A stretch of 64,000 nt of DNA from Helicobacter ganmani (GCF_003364315.1 NZ_NXLS01000001.1:62001-126000); one strand, 5' to 3'. Positions 48,058 through 57,077 are shown, counted from the first letter of the stretch. Notes: generated from the letters alone by a model not told the origin. A program made the numbers and translations.

Positions 48058-49167
48058 TTAAGCTTTCTTTTCGCTTACGATTTCTACGATATTGTCTCCC
48101 ACCATTACCGCAATTTTTGCCATAAACTCTTCTGGGCTTGTAAAGCCTACACAAGAGCAGTTGATTTCACCTAAAATATAGCGGTCAGCACCTTTTTCGT
48201 CTGTGTCTAAGATAAAATCTGCTGTCCAAATGAGTGGTAAGTCGTAATTGCCTAACTTGCTTTTAATTTGTGGAAGTTGTCCTAAGAACCAATCTACCAA
48301 TGTTTGCCAATCTTTTGGCTCATCGTAGCGATATTTTGCACCGCTAAAGAGAGTTGCACTAAACGCGTCGCCTCCTTCGGCTGGTTTTTTATGTACAACA
48401 TAAACAGGAGTTTTGTAAAGCATAAGGATTCTAATCTCTCCTTCTTTAATACGTGGTAAGAAAGTCATATCCACAAGCATACCATTGTCACCGACTAAAT
48501 AATGTTCGCAGAAATCCATAAATTCACCTAATTTGCGCTCTTCAGTGTGATTGTCTTTTGCCTCTGTGCAGATGATTTTTGTATCTAATGGGAGGGATTC
48601 TACTTTATTATAATCACTGCTAGATTCTAGTCTCACGCGCCAAATTCCTTCACCTGTTGAACCGCGATTTTGCTTTAAAACCCTTTCGCCTTTTGCTAGA
48701 GTTTTAGGAAAGGTTTTCTTAAAATCGTGCTTATCGCTAAAGGTTACCCCGATTCTTTTTGCTTCTGCTGGGTCATAATACGCATAAGTATCACTAGGCA
48801 CTAAAGGAGTATCTGCTAATTTTGTCAAAGCGTCTTTTGCGCCATAACCAATCATTGCGTCAGGGTGAGGCATACCCACAAGTCCGTCAGCACAAAGTTT
48901 GCGTAAAACATCAAAATAAAGTTTTTCTTCTTTTAAATTTCCGGGATTTACACGAGAAACATAGCCATCAGCAGTATCACGCACTTTTTTGTAGATTTCC
49001 TCTCTTTTTGTAGAATCGCGTAACGCTTCATCTGTAAGTTGCACAACTTCTGCATTCCAACCCTTTGCTTTAAGGGCATTTACCATTGGCATTGTGTCTT
49101 TTCTGTGTCCATCTGCACCTTTGTCACTACCGCCTACTGCTTCAAAAAAGACAATATTCTTTTTCAT
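48058..49167 (-). CDS. Cj0069 family protein, ATP-grasp-like
   Basis: A 369-residue protein. ATG at 49167 was chosen because the perfect site GGAGGAAAT precedes it; an in-frame start 39 codons upstream lacks one. The sequence MKKNIVFFEAVGGSDKGADGHRKDTMP, GMPHPDAMIGYGAKDALTKLADT, GERVLKQNRGSTGEGIWRV and ILGEINCSCVGFTSPEEF matches C. jejuni Cj0069 as I recall it. Segments such as VLKQNRGSTGEGIW (nucleotide-binding) and the acidic EINCSC end look like an ATP-grasp ligase, but function is unknown. Confidence 0.8.
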   Translation of the reverse strand: MKKNIVFFEAVGGSDKGADGHRKDTMPMVNALKAKGWNAEVVQLTDEALRDSTKREEIYKKVRDTADGYVSRVNPGNLKEEKLYFDVLRKLCADGLVGMPHPDAMIGYGAKDALTKLADTPLVPSDTYAYYDPAEAKRIGVTFSDKHDFKKTFPKTLAKGERVLKQNRGSTGEGIWRVRLESSSDYNKVESLPLDTKIICTEAKDNHTEERKLGEFMDFCEHYLVGDNGMLVDMTFLPRIKEGEIRILMLYKTPVYVVHKKPAEGGDAFSATLFSGAKYRYDEPKDWQTLVDWFLGQLPQIKSKLGNYDLPLIWTADFILDTDEKGADRYILGEINCSCVGFTSPEEFMAKIAVMVGDNIVEIVSEKKA

Positions 49168-49395
49168 ATTTCCTCCAAAAATTAAATTATGATTTATAAA
49201 GGTATCAAAATAAGGCTTAAAGTTTTTATTTTTGGGGTAAATTTGATTGGATTGTTCTTGTTGGCGCGTTACTAAATGATACAAGGCAAAGGTTGTATTT
49301 CTTTAATTATTGTGAGTTTTATCCATATACTTAAGAAGTAAGACTAACGAAGTAGTAGAACATAATCCCAGCAAAAAGATAAAATTCATTGGGAT

Positions 49396-49869
49396 TCATT
49401 GCCGCACAAAATGTCCGCTTTTTCCTCCGCTTTTTTCTACCAAATAAATCTCGCTTAAAACCATTGTTTTATCTATTGCCTTAACCATATCATAAATCGT
49501 AAGGAGACCGATATTAACACCCATTAGGGCTTCCATTTCTACACCTGTTTGTCCATAGGTTTTTACCCGCACCTCTAAAATAAACGCATTTTCATTTGCG
49601 ATTTCTATTGTTTCACATTTAACACTTGTTAAGAATAGTGGGTGGCACATAGGAATCAGCTCACTTGTGCGTTTCGCACCCATAATTGCTGCAATGATTG
49701 CTGTTTGCAATACTGCACCTTTTTTTACCTTTTGTTCTTTAATTGCGCAAAAGGCTTCATAGTTCATTGTGATTTTGCCCCTTGCGATTGCTTCTCTGTG
49801 TGTGGAATCTTTTGCCGAGACATCAACCATTTTGGGATTTTGTCGTTTATCTAAATGCGTAAGCTCCAT
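49396..49869 (-). CDS. moaC: Cyclic pyranopterin monophosphate synthase MoaC
   Basis: Second step of molybdenum-cofactor synthesis. The 157-residue protein has [35 protein letters not shown] and [27 protein letters not shown], with the catalytic Asp/Lys region. moaA is not nearby. It follows pglB by 9 bases on the same strand. Confidence 0.96.
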   Translation of the reverse strand: MELTHLDKRQNPKMVDVSAKDSTHREAIARGKITMNYEAFCAIKEQKVKKGAVLQTAIIAAIMGAKRTSELIPMCHPLFLTSVKCETIEIANENAFILEVRVKTYGQTGVEMEALMGVNIGLLTIYDMVKAIDKTMVLSEIYLVEKSGGKSGHFVRQ

Positions 49870-49878
49870 ACGAATCCT

Positions 49879-52008
49879 TTATAATAATTTGTAAATGGTT
49901 ATTTTGTCATTTTTTAGCACTTTTTGGAATAAATTTTTATCCAAGTTTTCAAAAAATAAACCTTTAAAATAAAAACTTTCCAAATAAGATTTCGCACAAA
50001 GTAGAGTTTTTCCATTGGGTAAAAGGATAGCTACAAGTGAGCTTTGTGTATCAAAGATTTGTGTTGTATGCTGCTTTAAATCTATGCTTTTAAAAATCCT
50101 AAAATGTAAGTCTTGTGTAGTAACTTCGCCTGTGTTTGGATTTAAGGCAATATTGTTTTTGAAATAAATCCTATCCTTTGTTGCTTCAAGAGAAAGTGCA
50201 AAAAAATCAAGTTTTTGAGGCTTTCCATTACTTAAATCCACTTGAGAAAAGCGCATAACATTGGGGAAAATCTCAAGCATTCTCCAAGGCAAAATGAAAT
50301 AAAGTGCGTGAGGAGAATACTCCCATTTTTGTTTGTTTTTAAGGTTTTCTAATGTTTTTGGAATCCCAAATGTTTGAAAATGAGATTCCAAAGTCTCGCC
50401 TGTTAAAAGCATTTTGGCTAGATTGTAGCTTATTCTCTCTTCATTTGTGCTAAGCGCGAGGCTAATAGGAAAATTTTGTATTCCTGAATGCCTTCCTCCA
50501 TCTACAAAGGTTTGCAAATCACTAAAGTAATGCACATAATAGCCATAGTCCCACCAAGTGAGCGCAAAGTCTCCCTTTTTGGCAGGGATAGAGAGCAGAA
50601 TCTCTGCTTCGCTTGCTTCCAAAATTGGTGCAACGACATAATTTCTAATATGCCACAAATGCGGTGCAATCACAAGCAAAACCAAACAAGCAAGCAAAAG
50701 AGATTTTAGGATTCTGTTTTGAAAACTCACTAAAATTGTTTGAATCTTAAAAAACAAAAATCCCATTCCAAGCGCAGAGATTGGCACAGCATAAAAGCTA
50801 AAACGCAAGCCTTGCACAAGAGCAAAACAACCTAGAGCCAAAAAGGGTAGAAAAAGGGTGAATCTTTTGTCCTTAAAAATCAATCCAAAATAACCTAAAA
50901 TTGCCAAAATAAACCAAAAGATTCCACCGCTGATGCGATAAGCAAACTCGCTAAAATCAATATTTGAAACCTCCGCAATGGAATCCAAAACATTTAAATA
51001 ATGCAATCCTATATTTGTGGTGTCGGCAAGATAATCACTTAAATAATGGCTCTGTAAGAAATTGGGTAATAATTTCCACAGCAAAAGGCTTAGATTACAT
51101 AAAAAGTAAAGAAAAAATAAAATTTTATGGATTGGAAAGGTTTTATGTAAAATATCCAAGAAAAACCCTAAAAAGAATCCTAAAAATATCCAAACCCAAG
51201 TGAATTTTGGAAAAAAAATCACTAAAGTTAAGATGAAAAATAAACCTAAAATAATCCATTGCATTGGGGATTCTTTTGACGATTTGTTGTATAAGTCTTT
51301 CAAGAAAAAACATAATAAAATTAAAAGATAACCCAATAAAACATAGCGTAAATGGGAATAATACAAAAGGGAAAAAGCACTCAAAGAAAATAGAATCGCA
51401 AAATCTAATGCTTTTTGTGTTCTAAGAGTGCGTAGGATTATCACTCCAATACTCAAACCTAAAACAATGATAAGCATATCTGTATCATAATAACCAAACA
51501 TTGTGCGATTATAATAACTCACACTCATTGCACTTAAAAATCCGCTTAATGCACAGGGAATTGCTCCGAAGTTGCGCGTCAAAGCCATAAGGGGAAAAAC
51601 AATCAAACTTCCAAAGATTGCAGGGAGAATGAATAAGACTTGCTCCAAATTAAAGGGAAGACAAAGGGTGAGGAATGCGGTTAAGATAGAAAGAATCTCG
51701 CTTGTGGATTTATAAAGGGGCAGATGAGAGGAGATAGAAAGAGTAAAAAAATCTTGCAAAAAATTTGGAAGATGCCAAATAGGAGATTGCCCAAACTCCA
51801 AAGCAAAAGATTGCTGAAATTCTTGATAAAGTTTTAAAAGTTCTTTTGCGCCTTGTGCGTAGAAATAGCCATCGTGCGTGTTGAGCAAAGGGGCTTGATT
51901 GTAAAAATATTGTGGATAGGCACTAAGCACAAAAGGATAATAAAGCCGAAGCAAAACACAAAGCAAAAAGACAAAAAATGCTAGACTAAGAAAGGATTTT
52001 AGGCGCAT
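49879..52008 (-). CDS. pglB: Oligosaccharyltransferase PglB (STT3 family)
   Basis: Transfers a lipid-linked oligosaccharide to Asn in D/E-x-N-x-S/T sequons in the periplasm. It is 709 residues, like C. jejuni PglB (713). About 11-13 TMs occupy residues 1-430; NTHDGYFYAQG (first metal Asp) and FGYYDTDML (YDTD) lie in the expected external loops. The periplasmic domain carries the catalytic WWDYGYYVHYFSD and VDGGRHSGIQNFPISLALS. It overlaps the upstream glycosyltransferase by 23 bases. Helicobacters such as H. pullorum are known to have pglB outside a pgl cluster. Confidence 0.95.
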   Translation of the reverse strand: MRLKSFLSLAFFVFLLCVLLRLYYPFVLSAYPQYFYNQAPLLNTHDGYFYAQGAKELLKLYQEFQQSFALEFGQSPIWHLPNFLQDFFTLSISSHLPLYKSTSEILSILTAFLTLCLPFNLEQVLFILPAIFGSLIVFPLMALTRNFGAIPCALSGFLSAMSVSYYNRTMFGYYDTDMLIIVLGLSIGVIILRTLRTQKALDFAILFSLSAFSLLYYSHLRYVLLGYLLILLCFFLKDLYNKSSKESPMQWIILGLFFILTLVIFFPKFTWVWIFLGFFLGFFLDILHKTFPIHKILFFLYFLCNLSLLLWKLLPNFLQSHYLSDYLADTTNIGLHYLNVLDSIAEVSNIDFSEFAYRISGGIFWFILAILGYFGLIFKDKRFTLFLPFLALGCFALVQGLRFSFYAVPISALGMGFLFFKIQTILVSFQNRILKSLLLACLVLLVIAPHLWHIRNYVVAPILEASEAEILLSIPAKKGDFALTWWDYGYYVHYFSDLQTFVDGGRHSGIQNFPISLALSTNEERISYNLAKMLLTGETLESHFQTFGIPKTLENLKNKQKWEYSPHALYFILPWRMLEIFPNVMRFSQVDLSNGKPQKLDFFALSLEATKDRIYFKNNIALNPNTGEVTTQDLHFRIFKSIDLKQHTTQIFDTQSSLVAILLPNGKTLLCAKSYLESFYFKGLFFENLDKNLFQKVLKNDKITIYKLL

Positions 52009-53203
52009 TCTTTTCCCGCGATTCTTTTTGTAGTTTTTTGGCTTGTTTATAAAATTCTATCATTCCGCCTTTGTGGATTGTTTTGCAGGCTTGAATTAAG
52101 CTTGCACCCAAACGATAAGAGAAAGTTTGCTTTTCGTAGATTGCGCTTTTATAGTCATCATAAGATTTCAAAGGAGGGAGTTTTAAATGAGGGGATTTAG
52201 CAATGATGTGCGCATAAAATCTTGCTTCTTGCCTGTGTTTCAAAGCAATAAAAGCAAGAATAAAAGGCAATTTTAAGCAACCCCAAAGGGTTTTATAGTT
52301 TTGAATGATTGCATAGCCTAGTTTGTAGGAGAGATGATAACGAATCCTCTCATAGCCATAAGTTGTGTTAGCAATGAATCCCTTTGTGTTTGGGCTTCCG
52401 CTTGCATCTAGCCATTGCTTGTAATACAGATTCCATTCTTGCCAGATTTGGTTGCAAAGGTGATTATTCCAAAAGCGATTCTTTGAACCATATGCGTGAA
52501 TGAGAATAGGATTTTGATTCTTGCGCCACAGCACACTTCCACAATAACGATTATCTAGCACTTTAGTTTTTAATTTTTTTTCAAAAATCAACAAAGAAAA
52601 AATAGCTTGGTCGTTTAGTGCGTGTTTTGCACTTTGGGAATAAATAAAATCATAACATTCTAGCGGGCTTTCTAAAGTATCATTAAAAACAATAATTCCT
52701 GTTCTATATATTTCAAGATTCGCAAACTCTTGCGGTGCAGAAGGCAGGCTTGCTTTAAGCTTGTTTTTGCCGCGATTGGCTGCTAATACATAATCTCCCA
52801 TTAAATGCTTCAAATGTCCAATTTCGTGGAGCAACAAAATATCAAAATCCAAATAAATGACGCATTCACATTCTTGTAGGTATTTCAAGCCTTCAAAGCA
52901 AGCATAAACCATATGTGTCCAACGATTCAAAAAAGAATCATTGCGCAAATTTATGGGTGTTTTGCGATAGGTGTTGAGTTTGGTGATAAAATCCTCTTTT
53001 GTAAAAGCTTCAAACTTAACTTCGCTTGTTCCCGCAATTTGTTTTAAGGCTTTTTTGTCGCTCTTGCTAAAGCCATCGTGAATCAAATAGAAAATATCCA
53101 CCTTATCGGCACATTTTGCCTTGATATTAGCTAAAAGCGCACCAATCACAAAGGCAGAATCGCAAGTCGCGCAAAGTAGGATTCCTAATGGGTATTTTTT
53201 CAT
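51986..53203 (-). CDS. GT8-like glycosyltransferase with shared C-terminal module
   Basis: About 405 residues from ATG at 53203; a TTG four codons earlier is the other candidate and neither has a strong ribosome site. The N-terminal GT-A domain shows LGILLCATCDSAFVIGALL, CVIYLDFDILLL (DxD) and GDYVLAANRGKN, typical of family-8-like transferases. The C-terminal part (about 285-405) has RIRYHLSYKLG, LKLPFILAFI, LKLPPLKSYDDYKSAI, FSYRLGASLI and KGGMIEFYKQAKKLQKE, aligned with the ends of the FkbM protein and the 61.8-kb transferase. No homopolymer tract here. It overlaps pglB by 23 bases, so it may act in the same glycan pathway. Confidence 0.85.
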   Translation of the reverse strand: MKKYPLGILLCATCDSAFVIGALLANIKAKCADKVDIFYLIHDGFSKSDKKALKQIAGTSEVKFEAFTKEDFITKLNTYRKTPINLRNDSFLNRWTHMVYACFEGLKYLQECECVIYLDFDILLLHEIGHLKHLMGDYVLAANRGKNKLKASLPSAPQEFANLEIYRTGIIVFNDTLESPLECYDFIYSQSAKHALNDQAIFSLLIFEKKLKTKVLDNRYCGSVLWRKNQNPILIHAYGSKNRFWNNHLCNQIWQEWNLYYKQWLDASGSPNTKGFIANTTYGYERIRYHLSYKLGYAIIQNYKTLWGCLKLPFILAFIALKHRQEARFYAHIIAKSPHLKLPPLKSYDDYKSAIYEKQTFSYRLGASLIQACKTIHKGGMIEFYKQAKKLQKESREKNAPKILS

Positions 53204-53318
53204 TGATTTGTCCAAGTTTGATAATTGATAGTTTTTAGCGATGTAAAAAGATATTTTATAATAATTTTTGCAAATTTCCTAAAACTTTGTAATGGAATCT
53301 TAACAAGTGAGATTCTTA

Positions 53319-53412
53319 TTATAAATTGCCACGCCGATAAATCGGCTCACAATGACAAAGGAGATAGCACGCAAGGACGATGTGGGATTCGTTTTTTAGC
53401 CTATAAGGACAA
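53319..53412. repeat. Short dispersed-repeat-like element with a palindrome
   Basis: GCCACGCCGATAAATCGGCTCACAATGAC starts near 53329 and contains the inverted repeat GCCGAT-AA-ATCGGC (53333-53346). It is followed by AATGACAAAG, ACGCAAGGACG and TAGCCTATAAGGAC, motifs also seen in the gaps at 13.2 and 46.2 kb. It resembles the small palindromic interspersed units common in bacterial intergenic DNA. Confidence 0.45.
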
Positions 53413-53559
53413 TTATGCGTTATCTTGCGGTTTGCGAGGATTTTTTGAAGAACCACCACCACAGCCGCAGCCACAACCTTTATCTTTCTTAGGGTAAAGT
53501 TTATAGCCAAAGTATAAAAGCGCACCAACTAAAATAATTCCTAAAATAAAAGTTTCCAT
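53413..53559 (-). CDS. FeoB-associated Cys-rich membrane protein (48 aa)
   Basis: A 48-residue protein from ATG at 53559 with GGAGG five bases upstream. The sequence is one N-terminal TM (METFILGIILVGALLYFGYKL) followed by KDKGCGCGCGGGSSKNPRK. This is the form of the FeoB-associated Cys-rich small membrane proteins linked to ferrous iron uptake; no feoB is in the window. A hairpin terminator separates it from the upstream porin gene. Assignment rests on a short motif. Confidence 0.75.
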   Translation of the reverse strand: METFILGIILVGALLYFGYKLYPKKDKGCGCGCGGGSSKNPRKPQDNA

Positions 53560-53573
53560 TTAACCTCCAAAAC

Positions 53574-53602
53574 AAGATTCTATGAATAGTTCATAGAATC
53601 TT
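53574..53602 (-). terminator. Perfect 13-bp hairpin after the porin gene
   Basis: AAGATTCTATGAA (53574-53586), a 3-base loop, then TTCATAGAATCTT (53590-53602), a perfect inverted repeat. It begins 13 bases after the porin stop on the minus strand, and a GTTTTG stretch follows. It is a plausible intrinsic terminator or attenuator between the porin and the small Cys-rich gene. Confidence 0.65.
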
Positions 53603-53614
53603 AAAATTTAACCA

Positions 53615-54973
53615 TTAAAACGCATAAACAATTTCTACTTTGAATTGATTTCTATCTTCTGAATCTGTTTGTGGAGAAATATAACTTCCGCTACGCTCTG
53701 TTTTTAAAAACGCATAATAGGTATAGATTTCTAAGTTTTCATTGTATCCCCAAGTAAGATTTGGTGTAATTTCATAAAAGTCAATGTCTGTTGTAGTGCG
53801 ATTTGGAATATCTTTGACTTTATTTTTGCCATTGACATAATCTATTCCAATATTTAGATTCTCAAGTAAATCATAAGACAAAGACGCATAAAAGACATCT
53901 AAGTCTTTTTCTGTATTTTTGTTGATTGCGCCCCCAATCGCAGAAAAATTCACTCCTGTGGCATCGTAATTATCAAACCAAACCGCGCCCGCCATTTGCA
54001 ATGCACCCTCATCGTCCAAAGAGACTGCGAAATTATCTTTTGTGTTTGTAATGTAGCCAAGATTTAAACCTAATGGAATCTCTAATTTTGCTAAATCTAC
54101 ACCGGCTTCAAGGCTGATAAAGTCGCTTTTTGTTTGCATTCTATTATAAGCTCCACCCAAAGCTTGCACGAGAGTTGCCACCCCAGAGCTTTGTGTTTGT
54201 GTGTAGGCGTATTGTCCGCTTAAATGAAAGAAATCTTGATAGAATCCAAGCTGATAAAAGAATGCGGAATCCACAATATCATCAATATGGAAATACCAAA
54301 GTTGTGATTCTACGTTGCCAAAGTCAAACTCCCAATTCCCAATTCCCGCAAGCAGATAGAGCGGTTTAGTAATGCTTGTTTCTTGCGGTAAATCATCTTT
54401 TGTATCATCTAATGCCCAAGAGTCAAATGCTCCTGCGACTAAACTAACGCTAGGCAAATCACTATTAACAAACAAAATCCCCGTTCCTCTGTCCTCTCCC
54501 ACATCATTTAGAGGTGTATCTAAGCGCATTTTGCCAAGTGTGATATTTGTGCTTGTGGAATCAGGCGTAATCACTGCATTAAAAGTGCTTACGCCAAAGC
54601 TATTATCTTTGCCAGAACCTAGCCCATAACCCAAAAAGGATTCCGAATTTTCTATTGTGCCATCTTCGTTTAAATCCACGCCTTTGCCGTGATTTGTGTT
54701 TTGAGAATTTTCATAATAAATTCCGAGATTAAGTGCGATATTCTCTGAAGCAGGGATTTTAAACTCTGCTTCTGCGTGCCAAGTATGCTCTACATCGCCG
54801 CTTTTTTCGCCATCTTTGTTAAATTGAGGATTCTTAAAACGATTGTCTTCGTATTCATAACGCAAAAATCCGCTGACATCTATTCCCTTTATTGCTTCTT
54901 CTAGGCTCTGTGCATTTGCGTTTGCCGCAAGTGCCAAAAGCCCTACTAGACTTAAACTTGATTTTATATCCAT
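53615..54973 (-). CDS. Outer-membrane porin (major OMP / OprD-like)
   Basis: A 452-residue beta-barrel protein with signal peptide (LSLVGLLALAANANA-QS) and a C-terminal aromatic residue (KVEIVYAF) as expected for BAM-assembled barrels. Alternating strands are evident throughout: VSGFLRYEYEDNRF, NIALNLGIYYEN, NITLGKMRLDTPLNDV (the porin family segment), LSGQYAYTQTQ, NLNIGIDYVNGK. It resembles Campylobacter/Helicobacter major OMP porins. AAGGAG precedes the ATG. A Fur-box-like sequence lies about 75 bases upstream. Confidence 0.85.
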   Translation of the reverse strand: MDIKSSLSLVGLLALAANANAQSLEEAIKGIDVSGFLRYEYEDNRFKNPQFNKDGEKSGDVEHTWHAEAEFKIPASENIALNLGIYYENSQNTNHGKGVDLNEDGTIENSESFLGYGLGSGKDNSFGVSTFNAVITPDSTSTNITLGKMRLDTPLNDVGEDRGTGILFVNSDLPSVSLVAGAFDSWALDDTKDDLPQETSITKPLYLLAGIGNWEFDFGNVESQLWYFHIDDIVDSAFFYQLGFYQDFFHLSGQYAYTQTQSSGVATLVQALGGAYNRMQTKSDFISLEAGVDLAKLEIPLGLNLGYITNTKDNFAVSLDDEGALQMAGAVWFDNYDATGVNFSAIGGAINKNTEKDLDVFYASLSYDLLENLNIGIDYVNGKNKVKDIPNRTTTDIDFYEITPNLTWGYNENLEIYTYYAFLKTERSGSYISPQTDSEDRNQFKVEIVYAF

Positions 54974-55046
54974 AAAAACTCCTTCATTTCAAAATTTCAA
55001 TCTAAGGCGATTAAAAATGAGATAGAATCTTATCATTAAAAAGATT

Positions 55047-55069
55047 AAATGAAAATAATTATCATAAAT
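55047..55069 (-). promoter_or_regulatory. Fur-box-like sequence upstream of the porin gene
   Basis: Reading the minus strand, ATTTATGATAATTATTTTCATTT at 55047-55069 has GATAATTATTTTCATT, similar to the Fur consensus GATAATGATAATCATTATC. It lies between the divergent porin and UPF0323 lipoprotein genes, nearer the porin. The region is very AT-rich, so chance matches are likely. Confidence 0.35.
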
Positions 55070-55159
55070 AATAAATAAAATTTTAAAAGAATGAGGATTT
55101 TTCCCAAAAAAACTTGAAGTCAAGAGTTTATTATTTATAACTTATTTATAATTGTTTGG

Positions 55160-55165
55160 TATAAT
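55160..55165 (+). promoter_or_regulatory. Extended -10 element of the UPF0323 operon
   Basis: TTTGGTATAATGCG with TATAAT at 55160-55165 and TG one base upstream is a strong extended -10, 33 bases before the ATG at 55198, in very AT-rich DNA. It drives the lipoprotein and probably the following ATP-grasp gene. Confidence 0.65.
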
Positions 55166-55197
55166 GCGCTGAATCTTTTAATTTTGGGAGTATTTAG

Positions 55198-55827
55198 ATG
55201 AAAAAATATTTGAAAAAAATCTCTGACCCAAGAATCGTTGGTGCATTTAGTAAAAGTGGTTTAGGATTAGCTGCTGTGCTTCTTATTGTAGGTTGTGATA
55301 GCCCACAAGAAACAGACAAAAGTGGTATTCAAGAAGCAACCAAAAGAGGTGCAACCGTTACGATTGAGCGGCAAGCCGATGGAAGTTATAAAATTCTTGA
55401 CGAAGTGCCAAGTGCGCAAACACGAGTGATTTTGCGCGAAAATGGAACGGAGCGAATCCTAAGTCAAGCAGAAATTGACCAAATTATCGCAGAAGAAAAC
55501 AAAAAAATAGAAGCAGGCACTTCACAACTTACCAACCCAACAGGCGCAGGATTATCTCTAGGGGAAACGATTTTAGCAAGTGCAGCAGGTGCGATTTTGG
55601 GAAGTTGGATTGGAAGCAAGCTTTTCAACAATCAAAACTATCAAGCCCAACAAAGAACAAGTTATAAAACCCCACAAGCTTATGAACGTTCTCAAAGCTC
55701 TTTCAAGCAAAATGCAAATGCAAGAACAGGAACAACAGCAGGAAAAAGTGGGTTTTATTCTCCAAACAACACAGGTTCTACGCAGAATCGCTCCACAACA
55801 AGCACAAGACAAAGTTATGGTGGCTAA
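55198..55827 (+). CDS. UPF0323 family lipoprotein
   Basis: A 209-residue lipoprotein; the signal peptide ends LIVGC. After it come SPQETDKSGIQEATKRGATVTIERQADGSYKILDEVPS and a Gly/Ala-rich membrane-like stretch (SLGETILASAAGAILGSWIGSKLF), then a Ser/Thr/Gln/Gly-rich tail. This is the pattern of UPF0323 (C. jejuni Cj0371-type), linked in C. jejuni to envelope traits but of unclear function. It ends 2 bases before the next gene. Confidence 0.85.
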   Translation: MKKYLKKISDPRIVGAFSKSGLGLAAVLLIVGCDSPQETDKSGIQEATKRGATVTIERQADGSYKILDEVPSAQTRVILRENGTERILSQAEIDQIIAEENKKIEAGTSQLTNPTGAGLSLGETILASAAGAILGSWIGSKLFNNQNYQAQQRTSYKTPQAYERSQSSFKQNANARTGTTAGKSGFYSPNNTGSTQNRSTTSTRQSYGG

Positions 55828-55829
55828 AA

Positions 55830-56999
55830 ATGCAGATTTTAAATACGCAACCGCTTAATAATGCAGATTTGGAGGACTTGGGGCTTAGTTGGCATACCGA
55901 TGTAGATTCTATGCCTTATGTCAGTGATGAGATTGTAGAAATCAGTGAGGAAGAAGCGCAAGGATTCTACAATGCTGCAAATGAGCTTTATGATATGTAT
56001 GCAGAAGCAGGGCAATATGTCATAGATAATGATTTGTTTTTTGAGCTTGGAATCCCATTCAATCTTGTGGAGGCTATTGAGCGAAGTTGGGAGGAGGAAG
56101 TGCATTGGCATCTGTATGGGCGCTTTGATTTAGCAGGAGGATTGGACGGCAATCCTATTAAGTTGCTAGAGTTTAATGCAGATACTCCTACAATGGTATA
56201 TGAAAGCGCAATCGTTCAATGGGCACTTTTAAAGAAAAATGGATTCAAAGAATCTTTGCAATTTAACAATCTTTATGAGGCATTGGGAGATAATTTTAAA
56301 CGAATGATTACTCTAGGAGAGGATATTTCCCATTTTAATGAAATTTATGAGGGTTGGAAGATTCTCTTTTCTAGTATTGCTGGAAGTGAGGAGGAGGAGC
56401 GCACCGTCAAACTCTTAGAAGTAATCGCAAAAGAAGCGGGATTTGAAACAAATTTTTGCTATGCGCACGAGGCAACATTGAGCGAAACAGAAGGCTTGAG
56501 CCTTGAGGGTGTGAATTATGAGTTTTGGTTTAAGCTGATTCCTTGGGAGAGTATCGCAGTAGATGAGCCGGAATTAGCGCAGCTGATGACTGCTATGATT
56601 GCAAACAAAAATACAATCTTTTTGAATCCTGCTTATACTTTAATGTTTCAAAGTAAGCGAATGTTGAAGATTCTATGGGATTTGTTTCCCAACCACCCCC
56701 TATTGCTTGAAACTTCCTACGAGCCACTCAATCAAAAGCAGGTTAAAAAACATGCCTTTGGAAGGGAGGGAGAGAGTGTAAGCATTTTGGACGCACAAGG
56801 AAAGATTCTTAAAAGTTGTAGCGGAGAGTATGATAACTATCCCGAAATTTATCAGGCTTTTGCAACGCAAAATCATCATAATGGAAGCCTTTATCAGCCC
56901 AATGTTTTTTATGCTTATGAAGCTTGTGCATTGGGATTTCGCAAGGGTGGGGAGATTTTGGATAATATGTCCAAATTTGTAGCACATAAGATTAGGTAA
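55830..56999 (+). CDS. Glutathionylspermidine synthase family protein
   Basis: A 389-residue ATP-grasp-like ligase. LSWHTDVDSMPYVSDE, SWEEEVHWHLYGRFDLAGGLDGNPIKLLEFNADTPTMVYES and the late NQKQVKKHAFGREGESVSI are characteristic of the glutathionylspermidine synthase (YgiC/YjfC) family. The bacterial YgiC-like members lack the amidase domain and have an unknown substrate. It lies 2 bases after the UPF0323 gene, a pairing that I recall in C. jejuni (Cj0371-Cj0372). Confidence 0.88.
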   Translation: MQILNTQPLNNADLEDLGLSWHTDVDSMPYVSDEIVEISEEEAQGFYNAANELYDMYAEAGQYVIDNDLFFELGIPFNLVEAIERSWEEEVHWHLYGRFDLAGGLDGNPIKLLEFNADTPTMVYESAIVQWALLKKNGFKESLQFNNLYEALGDNFKRMITLGEDISHFNEIYEGWKILFSSIAGSEEEERTVKLLEVIAKEAGFETNFCYAHEATLSETEGLSLEGVNYEFWFKLIPWESIAVDEPELAQLMTAMIANKNTIFLNPAYTLMFQSKRMLKILWDLFPNHPLLLETSYEPLNQKQVKKHAFGREGESVSILDAQGKILKSCSGEYDNYPEIYQAFATQNHHNGSLYQPNVFYAYEACALGFRKGGEILDNMSKFVAHKIR

Positions 57000-57077
57000 G
57001 ACAAAATGCAAGGCTGTTTTTTGGGGTTTTTAAAATTGTTGTATAGCTTTTAGCTATGGTATTTGTTAAGGAAAAAA

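Noticed and set aside
47915-48154. An open frame on the minus strand overlapping the end of the Cj0069-like gene.
   Set aside because: It overlaps the well-supported gene in another frame, has no ribosome site and reads like a frame shadow (RNRKRKES...).
49168-49284. A 39-residue N-terminal extension of the Cj0069-like protein.
   Set aside because: No ribosome site precedes it, while GGAGGAAAT sits right before the internal ATG at 49167, where the conserved family N-terminus begins.
49319-49395. Inverted repeat AATCCCA...TGGGATT after moaC.
   Set aside because: The arms are 7 bases with a loop of about 20 and no T run follows in either direction, so a terminator is not supported.
53319-53528. 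A Val/Ala-rich minus-strand open frame through the small Cys-rich gene.
   Set aside because: It is out of frame with the 48-residue Cys-rich protein, which has a strong ribosome site and a recognisable motif.
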